From NCBI GenBank assembly GCA_014773175.1, contig VXCM01000143.1, positions 1-64,000 on the forward strand: a stretch of 64,000 bases of DNA. The letters are read 5' to 3'. The position numbers were made by a program, and so were the translations under genes. Positions within the stretch are counted from its first letter, which is position 1. Each line of letters begins with the position of its first letter. The stretch is from Lucifuga dentata (lineage: Eukaryota > Chordata > Actinopteri > Ophidiiformes > Bythitidae). Below the pieces are notes generated by a model. The model saw only the letters and a list, made by a program, of their open reading frames with translations, did not search any database and had not been told where the DNA came from. Shown here in pieces: positions 22,966-35,791 of this stretch.

Positions 22966-24609
22966 GAATGCTGTCTTTCTGCACCATATGTCAACAATGG
23001 ATTAATGCAGCTTTAAATCTAAGGATATTTTCTCGAAAATAAAGTACAGCACAGTAGTTTACAGGTGTACTCTTGATTACATTATGATGCGAGTGCTACC
23101 AAACCTAAAACATCATGCCTGTGGTGACAAAATGTTCATGGTCAGGGCCTCATATTTATCTTTCTAACTACAAGCTCCTGATTGGCAGGCAAAGTTCTTA
23201 AACATGTACCACCTACTATGGTTCCCTTAAATGTCATGATTCACTCCTACATAGCAGCTAAGTGTGTACAGTGTGTGTCAGTGTATTCACTTGAATTTCT
23301 GACTAGCCAGATGCATTATTGTTGGCTGCTGTTGGAATGATCTTGCCATGCTGAGCGAACTCAAAAACACTTATGTTTTCAGCAGGGGAGCTGCTGAGAA
23401 CACTGAAAACAAAAGTGTGCCTTCATGATCATCCATACTTGTTTGTACTGTCCTTCAGAGGAAGAGGGTCAGGTCTGGATACAGCAAAGAAAATGTCAAT
23501 GTGTCTGGAGGACTGAAATAACCAAGGGACCAGTCTCTCTGAGACAGCGGCCTCTGTGACAATTACTGACAGCAGGTTAGCCTTCATGTAGGTTATTTTA
23601 ATTTTTCTATGATTGTCAGGGCATTAGTATAACAGTCCATGTCCAGGTTTTTTGTTGTGTTTATAGTGACATCAAAGTCACTCAATCAGCTCAAAAGACA
23701 GTTCTGTTTAAAAAAAAAAAAAAAAAAAAATCTAAACACAGAATTTAGAGTTAATGTCCTCTGAAGCTAGTGGTGAAGTGACATCAATCTGTTGACTTCT
23801 GTTGTTAATGACAAGGAGATATGAGTGAAAACATGGCTCCATCCCAGCGGAGCTGTGGGCATTCATGTGGACCACCGGTGTTTTACAGGTGTGAGATGGG
23901 GCTAAATGGAGAAAAATGATGTCCAGTCAGGCAGGCAGGACCCTGTCCCCAAGCAGTTGTTCAGCAGTTTGATCTACAGCACAGGTCACCTTGTCCGCAC
24001 GCATACAACATACCTACGTACAGTACAAAACAACAAACCCAATTCTCACAACATCAGGGGAAAAGAAGATGAATCCTTGGATCAATATGATCAGGCAGTC
24101 TTCTCTCACCTCTGTGCAGTGTCCTTATAACACTTAACCTTCGCTCACAGGAAAACCTGTTCTGAAATGATGGAAGGAGAAAGTAAAGCGTGAGCTACAT
24201 GGAGTGTTTATTTGGGAACTGCCACAGCATTATTCCCAGTTATCTTTATATGCAGAAGCTCTGCTAATTAAAGGCACTTGGATGTCTTTGGCTGGGAGCC
24301 TGAAGAAGTGTGAGGGTAAAGAGCAGCTTTACCAAACACCACAGGGAAGAAAACTATAAAACATAAACACTAAGACTTACTGTAAATCCTGAGCTATTAG
24401 AATCAGCACATTCATCCGCAGATAAATGTTGCTAGGCCAGCTACATCTGAAGTGCTGTCTGGGGTATTACAATACAGAAGCACCAACGAGATAAAGATAT
24501 AATATCCTTGTCAAAGCTTAAGTATATACTGTGTACACTTAACTATGTTCTGACAAAATCCAATTTAGATTCTAGCTCTTCAGGAGAAAAAAGAACTAGC
24601 CTCAGCATC
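22966..24609. other. non-coding stretch
   Basis: No gene recognised; a poly-A run lies at 23710-23730. The open frame at 23906-24130 has no splice context or known similarity. Confidence 0.55.
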
Positions 24610-24643
24610 ACCAATGCAATCCTTTCAAGTTGGTTTGTAGATG

Positions 24644-24676
<33 letters not shown>

Positions 24677-24711
24677 NACCAATGCAATCCTTTCAAGTTG
24701 GTTTGTAGATG

Positions 24712-24747
<36 letters not shown>
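24610..24747. repeat. duplicated segment ending in (AAT)n around a single N
   Basis: A 67-bp unit starting ACCAATGCAATCC and ending in (AAT)n occurs at 24610-24676 and 24678-24744 with one N between. Probably an unmerged contig overlap at a trinucleotide repeat. Confidence 0.9.
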
Positions 24748-25290
24748 GTATTTGTGTAGTACCTTTCACAGACAACAGGACACAAGGTGCTTCACATGTA
24801 GTAATACAAAACAGTAAAAATATATATATATAAAATCAAGAAACCAAGAAAACAAAAGATAGAAGACATCCACTAAGAACAAATAAAATAATTTTAAATA
24901 AAAAGTGACTACCTAAAAGCCTGTCTAAACAAAAATGTCTTTATCTGCCCTCTAAACACAACATTTCTATCAGTGAGATACTTCATATCTCACTGATAAA
25001 AACATTTCTATCAGTGAAATATGAAGAGAACCGGTCCAGTGCCAACCCAGTAACAACCAGCAACTGGTGCAACCTATCAATGAGAATTCAGTGATCTACC
25101 GTATCAAAAGCCTAATAAGATCTAATAAGACCAACACTGAATAATCACCAGCGTCTGCAGCCATCATAGTGTCATTAGTAACCCTGAGAAGAGACGTTTC
25201 GGTTGAATGCAATTTACGAAAACGTGACTGGAATGTATCGAAAAGGTTATGTCTCTCCAAGAAAGATGTAATATATATGCCTTCTATGCA
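24748..25290. repeat. teleost dispersed repeat with 'TTTGTGTAG' head
   Basis: It opens GTATTTGTGTAGTACCTTTC and AAGGTGCTTCACA, a degenerate form of the 'TTTGTATAGCGCCTTTC..AAGGTGCTTTACA' module. Downstream 'GATCTACCGTATCAAAAGCC', 'AGATCTAATAAGACCAACAC' and 'GTCTGCAGCCATCATAG' look like a sequence that recurs widely in fish genomes. I do not assign a family. Confidence 0.5.
24968..24998. repeat. 13-bp perfect hairpin
   Basis: Arms TATCAGTGAGATA and TATCTCACTGATA with loop CTTCA; a third partial copy (TATCAGTGAAAT) follows at 25009. Confidence 0.8.
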
Positions 25291-26220
25291 TTAGTTCTAT
25301 TGATTTTGCAATTATTATAGAAAATCCTGCTGTTCTGGTACATCCCTGCCCTTTCGTAAATACCAGTTATTGGATGAAGAGAGTTACATCTTGATGGTTA
25401 TATTTCATTCAGATCAAGCTGTCTTTATGTAATTCTGACAGATCCCAGTGATCCCAGTAAGAATATCAGAGCTTTTTGATGATGTTATGCTCACCCAGGG
25501 CTGTTTTTGATCAACTGGAGCTCACAGTGACTTTCAGAAGTGCAATGGACTGCCCACTTCATTGAATCCTCATTTAACTCTAACCTAATGGCTGTGTTGA
25601 CAGGCAATTGTAATGAATAGTGAAAGTTTAAGATGCCAAGATGCCACTGATAGTGGAAGCTTCAAATAGACTCCCTCTAAAACAATGAAACCTTTTATAC
25701 TTTCAATTACTTAAATTAAAATTATTTTAAAACCTAAAGCAAGGGCTACAGAGTTATTTTAGATTTTCATTGCAGTTAAAATCAATCAAGGTACTTTATA
25801 ATTAATGGGCATTTCAGACTTATTACAGACAGATTTAAACTGCTGTAAAATACTTTGTTTTGTGAAATCTTTTACAAATACAGGATATATGAGAGCTGTA
25901 AATTACAAGGTGTCAAAAGATTGTTATGCTTTCAATTAATAATAACTCATAAATATAACTTCTAACTATATGATAATAACCTGTAAATACATTTCTTTTA
26001 AATCAGGGCTCACTAACAATCTAATACTGTCATGCCCCATACCCTTCACACAGTATGCACAGTTCCTGTTCTTGTTCCTGTTTGTCTGACAAATAATTTT
26101 AAACTTGTTTCTCCAAAATACAGTAGTTGAAATGGACAACTAGGTCATCCACGTCTCCTGTTATCTGCCTATATGATGCTGCTCATCGTGCTATTCAGGT
26201 TACATGATGCTGCTCATCAT
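25291..26220. other. non-coding stretch
   Basis: AT-rich, with no gene recognised. Near 26175-26220 the text 'ATGATGCTGCTCATC' occurs twice about 40 bp apart. Confidence 0.5.
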
Positions 26221-26375
26221 GTTAATAATAATAACAATAACATTATTTGTATAGCGCCTTTTGAAACAAAGTTACAAGGTGCTTAACAATATAGCTGAGT
26301 TTAACATACACAATAAAATGACAATTAAAACAATTTAGCCACACCATAAAACAATTAAAAATAAATAAAATGTTA
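26221..26375. repeat. teleost dispersed repeat, 'TTTGTATAGCGCC' module
   Basis: It reads ATTATTTGTATAGCGCCTTT, then AAGTTACAAGGTGCTTAACA and AAT/AAAT-rich tail. Related to 24748 and 35270 by the TTTGTATAG head and the 'AAGGTGCTT' or 'AAGGCTTTACA' second block. Confidence 0.6.
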
Positions 26376-27983
26376 TTCAGGTTCTTCAAAAAGATTGTTG
26401 GATTAATTCAGTCAAACAGAAAGACTGCACTGCCCTGAAATCTGACCTGAGAGGGCAGGGGTCATCTGATGGAAAATTTGTCTTTATGTGGATGGATGGA
26501 TGGATGGATGGAAACAGATATAAAACTACTGTATTTTTTACATATTCGTATTATTTAAAGTAAACATAAAAATAATTTTAGTTTGATATTAACCAATTCA
26601 TTTTCTAATGTTTCTGAACACCAATTACACTAACATAAATAAAAATGATTCTATTACCTGTGCGCGCTTGTATGCACTTGTGAATAAATGATGTCTGTCT
26701 TACAACCTGCCTGAAGTCACAGCACAGAGCTTGGAACTGATGTTGACGACCTTGTCTTAATTACGAGTACTTTTTGTTATGGTGCTTGTGAGGTATACTT
26801 AAGAAGCCTGTAAAATGTATTGCTACTTTTTTTGGTCCATTATAAAATGTATGTTTCATTTTGAAAACTGTGGTAATGTGCTCTGTGATCACACAGGTAC
26901 TCATCTGTAATTGAAGGTGGGCTCTTCAGGAAAAATAGAAAGGCTTTAGTGATACAGAGCTAGATTTAACAATTCCCATTTTTCAGGCTTTCTGAAGCTT
27001 TTCATCCTCGTTATACCGGCCCCACAATTAACCCCATGGTCATATCACCACTCATGAGCTGAGCAAAAAGCAGCTAGGAGCTCCTCTCTTTTTTTATTCT
27101 ATCACTGCAAACCGTGCTTTCCCTGTATCTCTGCAGTGTAATCATTGTGACATTGTGCAGTGAGACTTGACATGCCTCTAATGAGACGTCAGCAAAAGGA
27201 AACAGCGAGGCAGACGGAGATTCTGGGTGTTCACTCGCCTCAGTGCCTGTAACACGTAGAGTAGTACTCCTGAGAAAGAGTGAGACCCCTCACAGCCAAC
27301 CTCGTCAGCACCCTTTAATTATTTCATCAAGTTGTTCTCTATATGCATCATGTGCACTGAACATATGCAGCAGAGGAGGAAAGGTTTGTGTGAAATGTGG
27401 GAAATTGAGAGCCAGTAATGTGTGAACTTGTGCATGTTTGTGTGAATGTGGGTGTGTGGGGAAATGACTCATTCATAAATGTCTAAGGGTGAAGGGTCTT
27501 TGTTGTCTGCAGAGAGAAATTTTACAATGCTCCTGATCCATAATGCACTCTGCTTTCAAGTGCTTTCTGTTTTAGCACAACTTGGCCAGTTGCCCTCTAA
27601 ATAACACACTACCTTTCCCAGAAGGCCCACAGGCAATCACACTCAAATTTGATTCATTATGGCATTACTAAAAAAGTTCTGTACCGTGATGAAAAGCCGG
27701 TAATGAAAACCACAGGGGGTCATACCCGGTTCACAAAACATTAGCAAAGTTTTCAGAGTCCTCTGGTAAGAGATGCCAATAAACTGTACATATTTTAAAA
27801 AAATGATAGTGAGTAGGGAAAAAACACAATAAGACCTGCCTCAAAACAATCAAAGAACACAGAAAAGTGATGGATAAACATTGGTATTTGGTAATACGCT
27901 CACTGCTGCTGTGTTCAGATTATCAGTTTTGCTAAAGGAACCCAAAGATGCTTGTTACTATGGATACCATTTAATACTATAAA
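26376..27983. other. non-coding stretch
   Basis: No gene recognised; (GGAT)n lies at 26489-26511. Confidence 0.5.
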
Positions 27984-28320
27984 CCAGCGGTTCTAAAACC
28001 TGGTCCTCAAGCACCATAGCACTGCATATGTGCTGTACCACTCCGTAATCACAGCAGTAGTGTCAGCAAACACCCAACAAGTACAGAACATCAGGGCTGA
28101 CTGGCCTAATATCTCTCTGCAACCTCTTTCCTCTCTTCTTCCTCTGCTCTCCAAATCGATATCGGACTTCACGGCGCACACCACTCGGACAAGGCTGCTA
28201 GTCCTCTGATCCCAATCTCTACCCTTCAGCAGATAAAGCCGGTAAAGGAAGGGCAGTGCAATAATTGCCTGCAACAATCTTGTCAGCTTTGGCCACTTTT
28301 TGCACCCCACTCAACTAATT
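27984..28320. mobile_element. possible hAT-like element
   Basis: It starts CAGCGGTTCTAAAACCTGGT then CCTCAAGCACCATAGCACTG, matching a second locus at 53442 and the fish hAT terminus CAGTGGTTCTCAAACCTGG. The right boundary is unclear. The 105-residue minus-strand frame here has no transposase motif that I see. Confidence 0.5.
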
Positions 28321-30115
28321 AGGTGAATTAAGATGGTAATAATAAGAAGGGAAGATGTGCAGAAGCCTATGGGGCTACAAAGGACCAGACAAAATGACAT
28401 TGGAGTTGTCAGTTTGTTTATTTTCGATAATTCTCTGTTATACAGCCATCCTCCTTTGCTACTCTCCTGTATGTATCTTTTGCTCTTAACTCTCCAGCTT
28501 CCTCCTCTACTACCCAGACATCCAACAGACTGATTTATTCACACCGATGTTTAAGATGGCACAGTATTGCTGGTCACTACGTGGATGAACTTGTAAAATT
28601 TTGGTTAAAATTGCAAAATTAAGCAACATTTTACATTATTGGTGTAAAGCCGATGTTTTCTGTGGTGACGGAGACAGCACAGTAACAGATGCAGCCTTCT
28701 AACTTGTACAAAAAAGCAAGTGTCAAACTTGATTATTGTGAAGATAAATGGATGTGAATGGAACAAGATCCTGAGTTCACATCATATCTTTCAGGACACA
28801 CATGCAATCAAGGTAAAAACAAGACGTAACTCTGCCAGACTCACTGGAGAGGGGAGAAGAAGAGAGAGAGAAGACTAGTGAAGGGGAGGAAAAACAAAAT
28901 TATTTGATTTTATAAGAATAAGCTGTTTTTATAGATTACTATAACCAGCACTGACACTGCGAGAAAAAAAAAAAAAAGGGGGGNAAAAAAAAAAAAAAGG
29001 GGGTCAATGCACAGTTGCCTCCATAAATGCATGAAATTCCCCCATATATGCCTTATCTAACATGTCAGGTACGGCAGGCAGACCTGTCACTGGGTCTTAG
29101 AACAATTCTGAGTTGAAGAGGTGACTGACACTGGAGCTGAAGTAGAAGAAAGTAATAAGGCATAAATCTTGTGAGCAGAAAAGAGAGTCCTGGAACTGTC
29201 TTCCATGGTATTCCACTTGGGTTTAAAAAAAAAAAAAAAAAAAAAAAAAACAACTTTCTAACAAGAGACTGTTACTAAAACTCCTACTAAATATGCACTT
29301 CAGGCAAGGATGTTTTGTCCTGCTTTCGTAATTCGTGTGGAATTTTTAAATAAGATTCCTTTTCTCTTCTCTACATTTTTTTAAGCCCTGTAAATAGCTT
29401 GGAGTAACCTAATAATTAACAGGTAATATCTTTGATATTTTCAGGGACCTTTGAACAGGAAATTATGTGAGGCCTTTGTCAGACTGTTCAGTCTTCACTG
29501 ATTTATGGAGATACAGGATGAGGTGACATCAGATAGTCTATTATGTAATTTCTCATAGCCAAGTATGTTGTCAGTTGTAATTTATTGTGAAGGTCCTAAA
29601 CAAAATCATTACCAAAGCATTTTGTCATTGTGGTATAGTTGCTTGTAAAACATTTTTGACTTTATTGTATTTTACATAAGTATATCTCATGTACCACCAA
29701 CTACAACTAAAGCTATGTAACATATTAGCCCTCTGATAATAATTTCCATGAGTTAACTTTCAGGTGGAAAAGAGCATTTATTCTTGAATTCCTCATAGTT
29801 AAATTATGTCCCATTCAGGTTGTAAGTGATTAAAGTTGAATAAGGCATAAATAATGAGAAGATTTCTTCAGTGTATAAATTACAGAATAGACTCAGCGCA
29901 TTAACCTAAGTTTGAAACTGACTCTGAAATGAATGAACCCAATTAACTGTTGAGCTGACAAGTACACATTGAAGAAGCCCTTTTTTTTTTGCAACAGTGA
30001 TGATTTAATATAGGCGATAAGGAAAAATTGCCCATGCATTCATGAATATCATGCCTGAAAAGGTCAAAAAGATGGTTCTGTAATGACAAAAGATCTTGTG
30101 CAGCCGAGAAGGAAA

Positions 30116-30120
<5 letters not shown>

Positions 30121-30148
<28 letters not shown>
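30121..30148. repeat. (AG)n microsatellite
   Basis: 14 AG units followed by a GT-rich stretch. Confidence 0.95.
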
Positions 30149-30150
<2 letters not shown>

Positions 30151-30716
30151 TGTATGTGTGTGCGTGTGTTACAGTGGTGGGCCGAGCATGCAAACTGTAG
30201 GCTAAATGAGGCGCTTCAGGCTGCAAGACTGCAATTTTTCCAATCTCCTCCTTTTGCAGATGACACACTGTGATCAGCATGAGCAATCTGCGCAGCACCT
30301 TTCTGTATTTCCGTATTTCTGCTTATAAAAAAATATGCATTAAAGAGAATGTACCAATGTAGACAAGAAGGTCAAAAAGTAAATTAAAAGTATTTTTGAC
30401 TAGTTTTGAGTTGTGTTTTGTTTTTTTGATTTTTTTACTTTTAAAACCAGATGTTTTATTTTTTAATTAATTTTTAATTGTTTTATTTTTTGTTTGTTTT
30501 TGCCAGATAGTCATGTTGATAACTTGTTGAAATGCTGTATTGCACATTTTAGCCATTTTTGGATAGGTTTGGCACACTAAGGGACACCAAGGGATACATT
30601 TACTATATAAAACCTTAGTACTCTAGATATCAACCCCAAATTACTTGTGGACAAGAACTGTGAAAACAAGAAAAATTGAAAGAGCCTTATTACTCAGGTT
30701 CAAACTACTTCAATGC

Positions 30717-30747
<31 letters not shown>

Positions 30748-31071
30748 CATGTTATTTTTTTTTAATTGATTTTTTTCTGACTTATGTTTTCATTGAGATT
30801 AATAAATACTGTGATTCACAGTATTAAATTGAATGGTACAAATGTCTTCTTTAATTTGCTCTATTCTTATGTTTCTGTGATGTGTATGATAAAACAGTAA
30901 ATGCAACTATATAAAGCAGGCAAAAAATAGCTCACGGCATTGGGAGGCTATTTAAAAAATATTTCAAATGGATGTGGAAATATATCTTTTATAAGATACT
31001 TTGTAATTTGAATTGCTTTCTATTCATTTTTCTTTGGTGTTTAGCAAAAGATATATATGAGGGCCAGGGAA

Positions 31072-31122
31072 TTATATCTATATATCTATATAGATATATA
31101 TAGATATATATCTATATATATA
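31072..31122. repeat. AT-rich palindrome (TATATCTATA / TATAGATATA)
   Basis: Alternating TATATCTA and TAGATATA blocks make a near self-complementary run of about 50 bp. Confidence 0.75.
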
Positions 31123-32508
31123 ACTGTTTGACATTCTGTTGAATAACTTTAAACTTAGTTGCCTACAAATACTAGGCTAATAGTTTTGTAAGCATGTTCT
31201 CTTGCACCTGCCTTTGGACACATAAACAGTCTATCAAAACATAAATCACGAGTGAACAATCATTTAGCAGAAATGTGCTGCACAGAACTGCACTTCCTGA
31301 GAGAGGAGGAAATGCTTCAGAACAGCAGTCAACTTTAGCATACGTTAACATTAGCCCATGATCGTTTTCAAAAAGTAGCAATAAGTGTTCATTGAAAAGA
31401 AAAGCACAGTGCAAGCCAAGGGGATGCAGCCATAAATCAAAAGTAAATTATCAATAAGAAAAGCAAGAAAACCTTGGGCTTTTAAAACTCAGAGTTCACA
31501 CTGTGCTGTGCAAACGATGAAGACCCATTCCAACTAAAATGACTAATACAAACTAACAAACTTGTTCCATCATCTTAGTAGGTAACACCTCTTAGAACAC
31601 ACAGAATGCAGTCTAAGTATTAGTAACACTAAACTGCCAAGCAGCAAAGCTGAAATAAACTTAGTAAGCATAATCATGCTTCCCCATGACAGAAAACCGT
31701 GTGTGTTCAAACCAGATTTGACTTTTTTTTTTTTTAACTCCTTTTTGTTTAACAATTGCAACAAAGGTTCAAATCCAGTTTTTACAAATATCAAGTTTTG
31801 GTCCATGTCAGATGTGTAGCTATTATTAAAGATTTCCTTTATTTGTTTGACATATTTGTTTGTCTTACTTACCCTTACAATTACTATCAATGGAAATAGC
31901 TTGTATATGCACCAATTAACAGACATTTTATTGATATAACTATTAAGGTTGCAGTTTCAGTTTTACTAAAATTTTAATGCTTTACTTCAACAAGTAGGCC
32001 TAGTGTGTCATGGCCAGACAACGATGTATTGTGAAGTAAAACTAAGCTTGTTTTCTTGAGAATTTACTAAAGAAACAAAAAGTGACCTTTTATCAAGACA
32101 ATTATTGATAAATTTTATCGAGATAAGATTTTTGAACTTACAAAAATTGTATACACTCAGGCATAGATTTGTATGTATTACAACATTAAATATGAATGCA
32201 TGGCCCTTGTCCTTGTGCAGTCAACTATCAGAAATGAGGTGTTCAGGGTGTGTGGAGTTAAGAGGATAATTATACAATATGTAACCTCTCAATGGGTCAA
32301 TCACTGCCATCACCTCAAACACATTTCTTCTTTAAGGCTAATTGATCACAAAGTACTACTACCAGAAGCTTCAGCAGCAGGAGAATTTGCATCTTGCCAT
32401 TTTGTCTAAAAAGAAGCAATTTCAACATGCATAATTTATGTAGCAACAGCAGTGATTATTTCCTTAGATTGTATGTGTAAACAGAAGCTGTCAAGCAAGG
32501 TAGTTTAA

Positions 32509-32725
32509 TGGCAGTGGCTCAGTTATTAGCACTGCTGCCTCATAGTTAAAAGGTTCAAATCCCCTGGATGGCTGTGGTTGTGAGTTTGCATGTTCTCCTT
32601 GTGTCTGTGGGGGGGTTTTTTCCCTGCAGTCCAAAGACATGCAGAACTTAGTTAGAACTTGAAACTTTAGATGTGAATGACTGTCCAACCTCCCACAACC
32701 CTAAAGGCCTCAGTGTACTTCAAAA
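32509..32725 (+). repeat. SINE-like repeat with tRNA-type promoter boxes
   Basis: TGGCTCAGTTATTAGCA (32515-32531) resembles a pol III A box and GGTTCAAATCC (32552-32562) a B box. They are followed by GAGTTTGCATGTTCTCCTTG and CAGTCCAAAGACATGCAG, body text typical of a very common fish element. The end (about 32700) shares CTAAAGGCCTCAGTGTACTT with repeats R1/R2. Confidence 0.7.
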
Positions 32726-35265
32726 GTTGCAAGAGGTAAAAACAAAAGAACAGGCATGCGGTATCGCCTTAAGAACTGGTGTTTTTTGTATGCCATTCCA
32801 TGCCAGTTGGGGGCACACAATGGTCACAAGTCACCTGTTATCAGTGATGGTGAGGCTTGCAGAGAGTAGCAGAAGGTATAGTTTATTTAGCAATAAAAAG
32901 AAAGAAGACAGAAGATGGAGAGGGAGATGTAAGTTTTTCCTCTAAATCATAGTAGAATGGAACATGAACAGCTTTCTGTTTATTTGACAAATGCTGAGTT
33001 AGATGTGTTGCTACAAAAGCAGAAGTAAATAAACCAGAACAAAAGTCAAGGTCTGCCAACTGACCACTTCCCCATGACACAACCATTCATGTGATAATTG
33101 GACCAATTATAGCCAGAAGGAGGTATCAGAAGTAGAAAACACAAAATAGAAAGTTCACCTTGGGGACAAATAGTTCCTGAGCTTTGCAAGATATCATTTT
33201 GCCCTAAAAGTTTTACTTTGTATATACTGGGACCATAAACAGCATTAGAAGGTATAGAGATATAGATGGATGTCAATATTAGCATATTTATTCTCATACA
33301 GCATAACCAATGAGGTGATGCACTCATAAAAAGGCTTTGGGCTGCAGCGGTAGCAACATACAAATTTTGTTGAAAATATCAGTTGTAAGGTTCAGCATAC
33401 AGTTCTCCTGAATTTCAACATTTTGATCCCACTCTATATATTCTCTTGAAATACTGTATCTTGGTAGCTAGGAAGGCATATAGTGACTTCTCGTCACACC
33501 TTTTAAACTCAATTTATGTCTGTTATATTCAGATATTGATGTAAATCGAGGACAGACTTTTGAGGTCAATGGAGCTCATCATATCTTGAATGCTATTAAC
33601 AGCCATAATGCCATCTGCTGTCATCATCTGAATGGAATGAGTTCAGATCTTATACACTATCCCAAAGCATTTGATTTGAGTTCTCCCCCACAGAGTCTCT
33701 CTTCTCCATTCCAAATCTCTAGTAACTCCTCAGCCCTGAGGAGGCTACCATCTGAATACTGATGGTAGCGTCCTCCTCGCTGGAAAGCATGGCAAACAGC
33801 CATAATCCCAAGGCCCCAGTGCAAGGACATCCTCCTTGAACCATAATCATCCTTACATCAGCCCCAGCCTGAAGAACATGATTAAAACGTGGCCAGGACA
33901 TACTGCTTCGACACTTGGGATATGACTGGTCCCTGCTGACACCTGTCAATCAAGCTGAGAGGTGCAGACCTCACTGGTTCACGACCCCCACCAGCCAATT
34001 AGAATGACTGGAAAGTCACACTGCATATGCCATACATTAGGGGATCTTTACAGAAAGAGAGGAGTCTCATGGATTTACAAGTATGTTGGTGAGGTCTATG
34101 GGGAGGGACAGACATTTCTGCAGGTCTAAAAGACTAAGGGATGACAAGGAGAAAGAAGAATGGCAACTTAACTCTAGTAATCTGGGGCAAACATGAAAAT
34201 CAACTCATCAACTGAAAGAGATGGATAAGGCAAAGCAGAATGGAAAGCAGGAGGAGGACAAGCAGTAACAAGAAGAATGGAGAAGATATTAAAAGGTGAT
34301 AGAAAGACAAAGTTTGGTGCAACAACAATTGGGAACAGAGAAAACTGAGGTTTGGGGAATGAAAAGTTTAGATGTAAGGGTTTCTCCTTAGGGACAGCTA
34401 GGACTCCAGAGCCTGAAATGGTAGGATACTGGTAGGTTCCTATGGCTAACCAGATAGAAAATGTAAATTTGAAATAATTGGAAGTAAAAAAGCTGTCAAA
34501 GAGAAGAAAAAGAACAGGAGCGAGAAGCATAAATAAAAAGAAGATGAGGGGAACTTAAGACCACCATGTTTACTTCAGCAACTTGGGAGCTGACCAACTG
34601 GTTTCTTTTGTCACCACAAGACAAATCACCATAGTTGTTAAAGCCTACATGAGAAATGAGTGCAATTTTTCCACTATGGATTACACACCGTGGGCTGGAG
34701 AATTTATTGTGCAACAGTCAGCATGGAGCATCCCACTCTTCTGTGAATGCTACCACCAGGACCCAAATGTGAACAGCTTCTGGTTTGGAAGTCAAGGTTG
34801 CACTTAAAAATCACAGCACGTAAAGTATAAAGTCTATTACTCATGGATTATCTTTACACAGTCAAGTGAATGGGGACAGAGTTCTAATTTTATCTCAAAT
34901 ATCGAGAAGGAATAAGAGGTAGTGTGGCAGTCCAGAGAGAGACAATATCAAGTAGAGAGTACGTTTTTGCCTGCAGCGTTAAAATGCCCATTTGGATATG
35001 ATTCAAAAGGGAATATTGACGTTAGATAAAATTCACATTCACAAATCAAAGTGAAATGCAAGGCTGCAAGCTGAGCAAGCAGATAGACCAGTGAAGGGGA
35101 ATTGGGATGGCACGGAGGACTGGTTCAGAAGATGGGGAGCTTTTGGTGTCATGTAGCAGGATCAATTCTAGCAAAGTTCATTTTCTGCTCAGTCCAACGG
35201 GGAGAAGTAGTCAAACAGAGAAAGATTAATATGGAGCAGAGACCTGGAGTGGAATGTCTGCTCTG
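32726..35265. other. non-coding stretch
   Basis: No gene recognised. The 74-residue plus frame at 34583-34807 and 118-residue minus frame at 34530-34174 have no known similarity or splice support. Confidence 0.5.
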
Positions 35266-35450
35266 TAAGTCAAGTCAAGTTTATTTGTATAGCCTAATAT
35301 CACATACGTCTCAAAAGGCTTTACAGGACCATACATATCCATTGCCCACATAGCTCATTTCTATGAAGACAAGGAAAAAACATCCTGAACAACCTTATCA
35401 TATAAGGGGAAAAAAATGGGAGAATCCTCAGGAAAGGCTATTCAAAGAGC
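35266..35450 (+). repeat. teleost dispersed repeat, 'AAGTCAAGTTTATTTGTATAG' type
   Basis: It reads GTCAAGTCAAGTTTATTTGT, then ATAGCCTAATATCACA, AAAAGGCTTTACAGG and a GGGAGAATCCTCAGGAAAGG end. The order matches a repeat seen in many teleost genomes. Confidence 0.68.
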
Positions 35451-35747
35451 TTTTCCTTTCTCAAATGGCCATGTGGCCATAACTGTAGCCTGTAACTGAA
35501 TAAATTTTTATACGCTGCTGACTTTTGCCATTTTTGTACCACTCATATGCATCTTTCTTGCATCAGTGGCTTTTATCATCCTTTGCACGTAATCACACAC
35601 ATACCACAGAGAAGAAAAGTAATTAGTTTGATATACATATACTGCATGCATGCTGATAAGGCAACTGATCTCTGTAGACTATTATTTTTGCTAGTTGCTA
35701 TTTAATTTAAGGACAGTTGAAAATGAGTAAGAAATTTACAGGAGAAG

Positions 35748-35791
35748 TGTTTACTGCTTGGGGTGTGGTTACACACCCCAAGCAGTAAACA
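35748..35791. repeat. 20-bp perfect hairpin with 4-nt loop
   Basis: The arm TGTTTACTGCTTGGGGTGTG (35748-35767), after loop GTTA, is followed by its exact reverse complement (35772-35791). Confidence 0.93.

Larger units (their letters stand above)
28321..32508. other. non-coding stretch
   Basis: No gene recognised. It contains poly-A/poly-G with N at 28984, poly-A at 29225-29250 and 30716-30744, (AG)n at 30121-30148, an AT-rich palindrome at 31072-31122 and poly-T near 31724-31736. Confidence 0.55.

Noticed and set aside
27993..28310. 105-residue minus-strand frame as possible transposase remnant
   Set aside because: It starts in a hAT-like end but shows no transposase or dimerisation motif.
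31570..31926. 118-residue minus-strand open frame
   Set aside because: AT-rich chance frame with no known similarity.
34174..34530. 118-residue minus-strand open frame rich in Phe/Leu/Pro
   Set aside because: Composition follows a purine-rich plus strand; no motif, no splice sites examined gave a coherent gene.
35748..35791. Hairpin as a rho-independent terminator or microRNA
   Set aside because: Eukaryotic context, and the stem is too short for a microRNA precursor; kept only as an inverted repeat.
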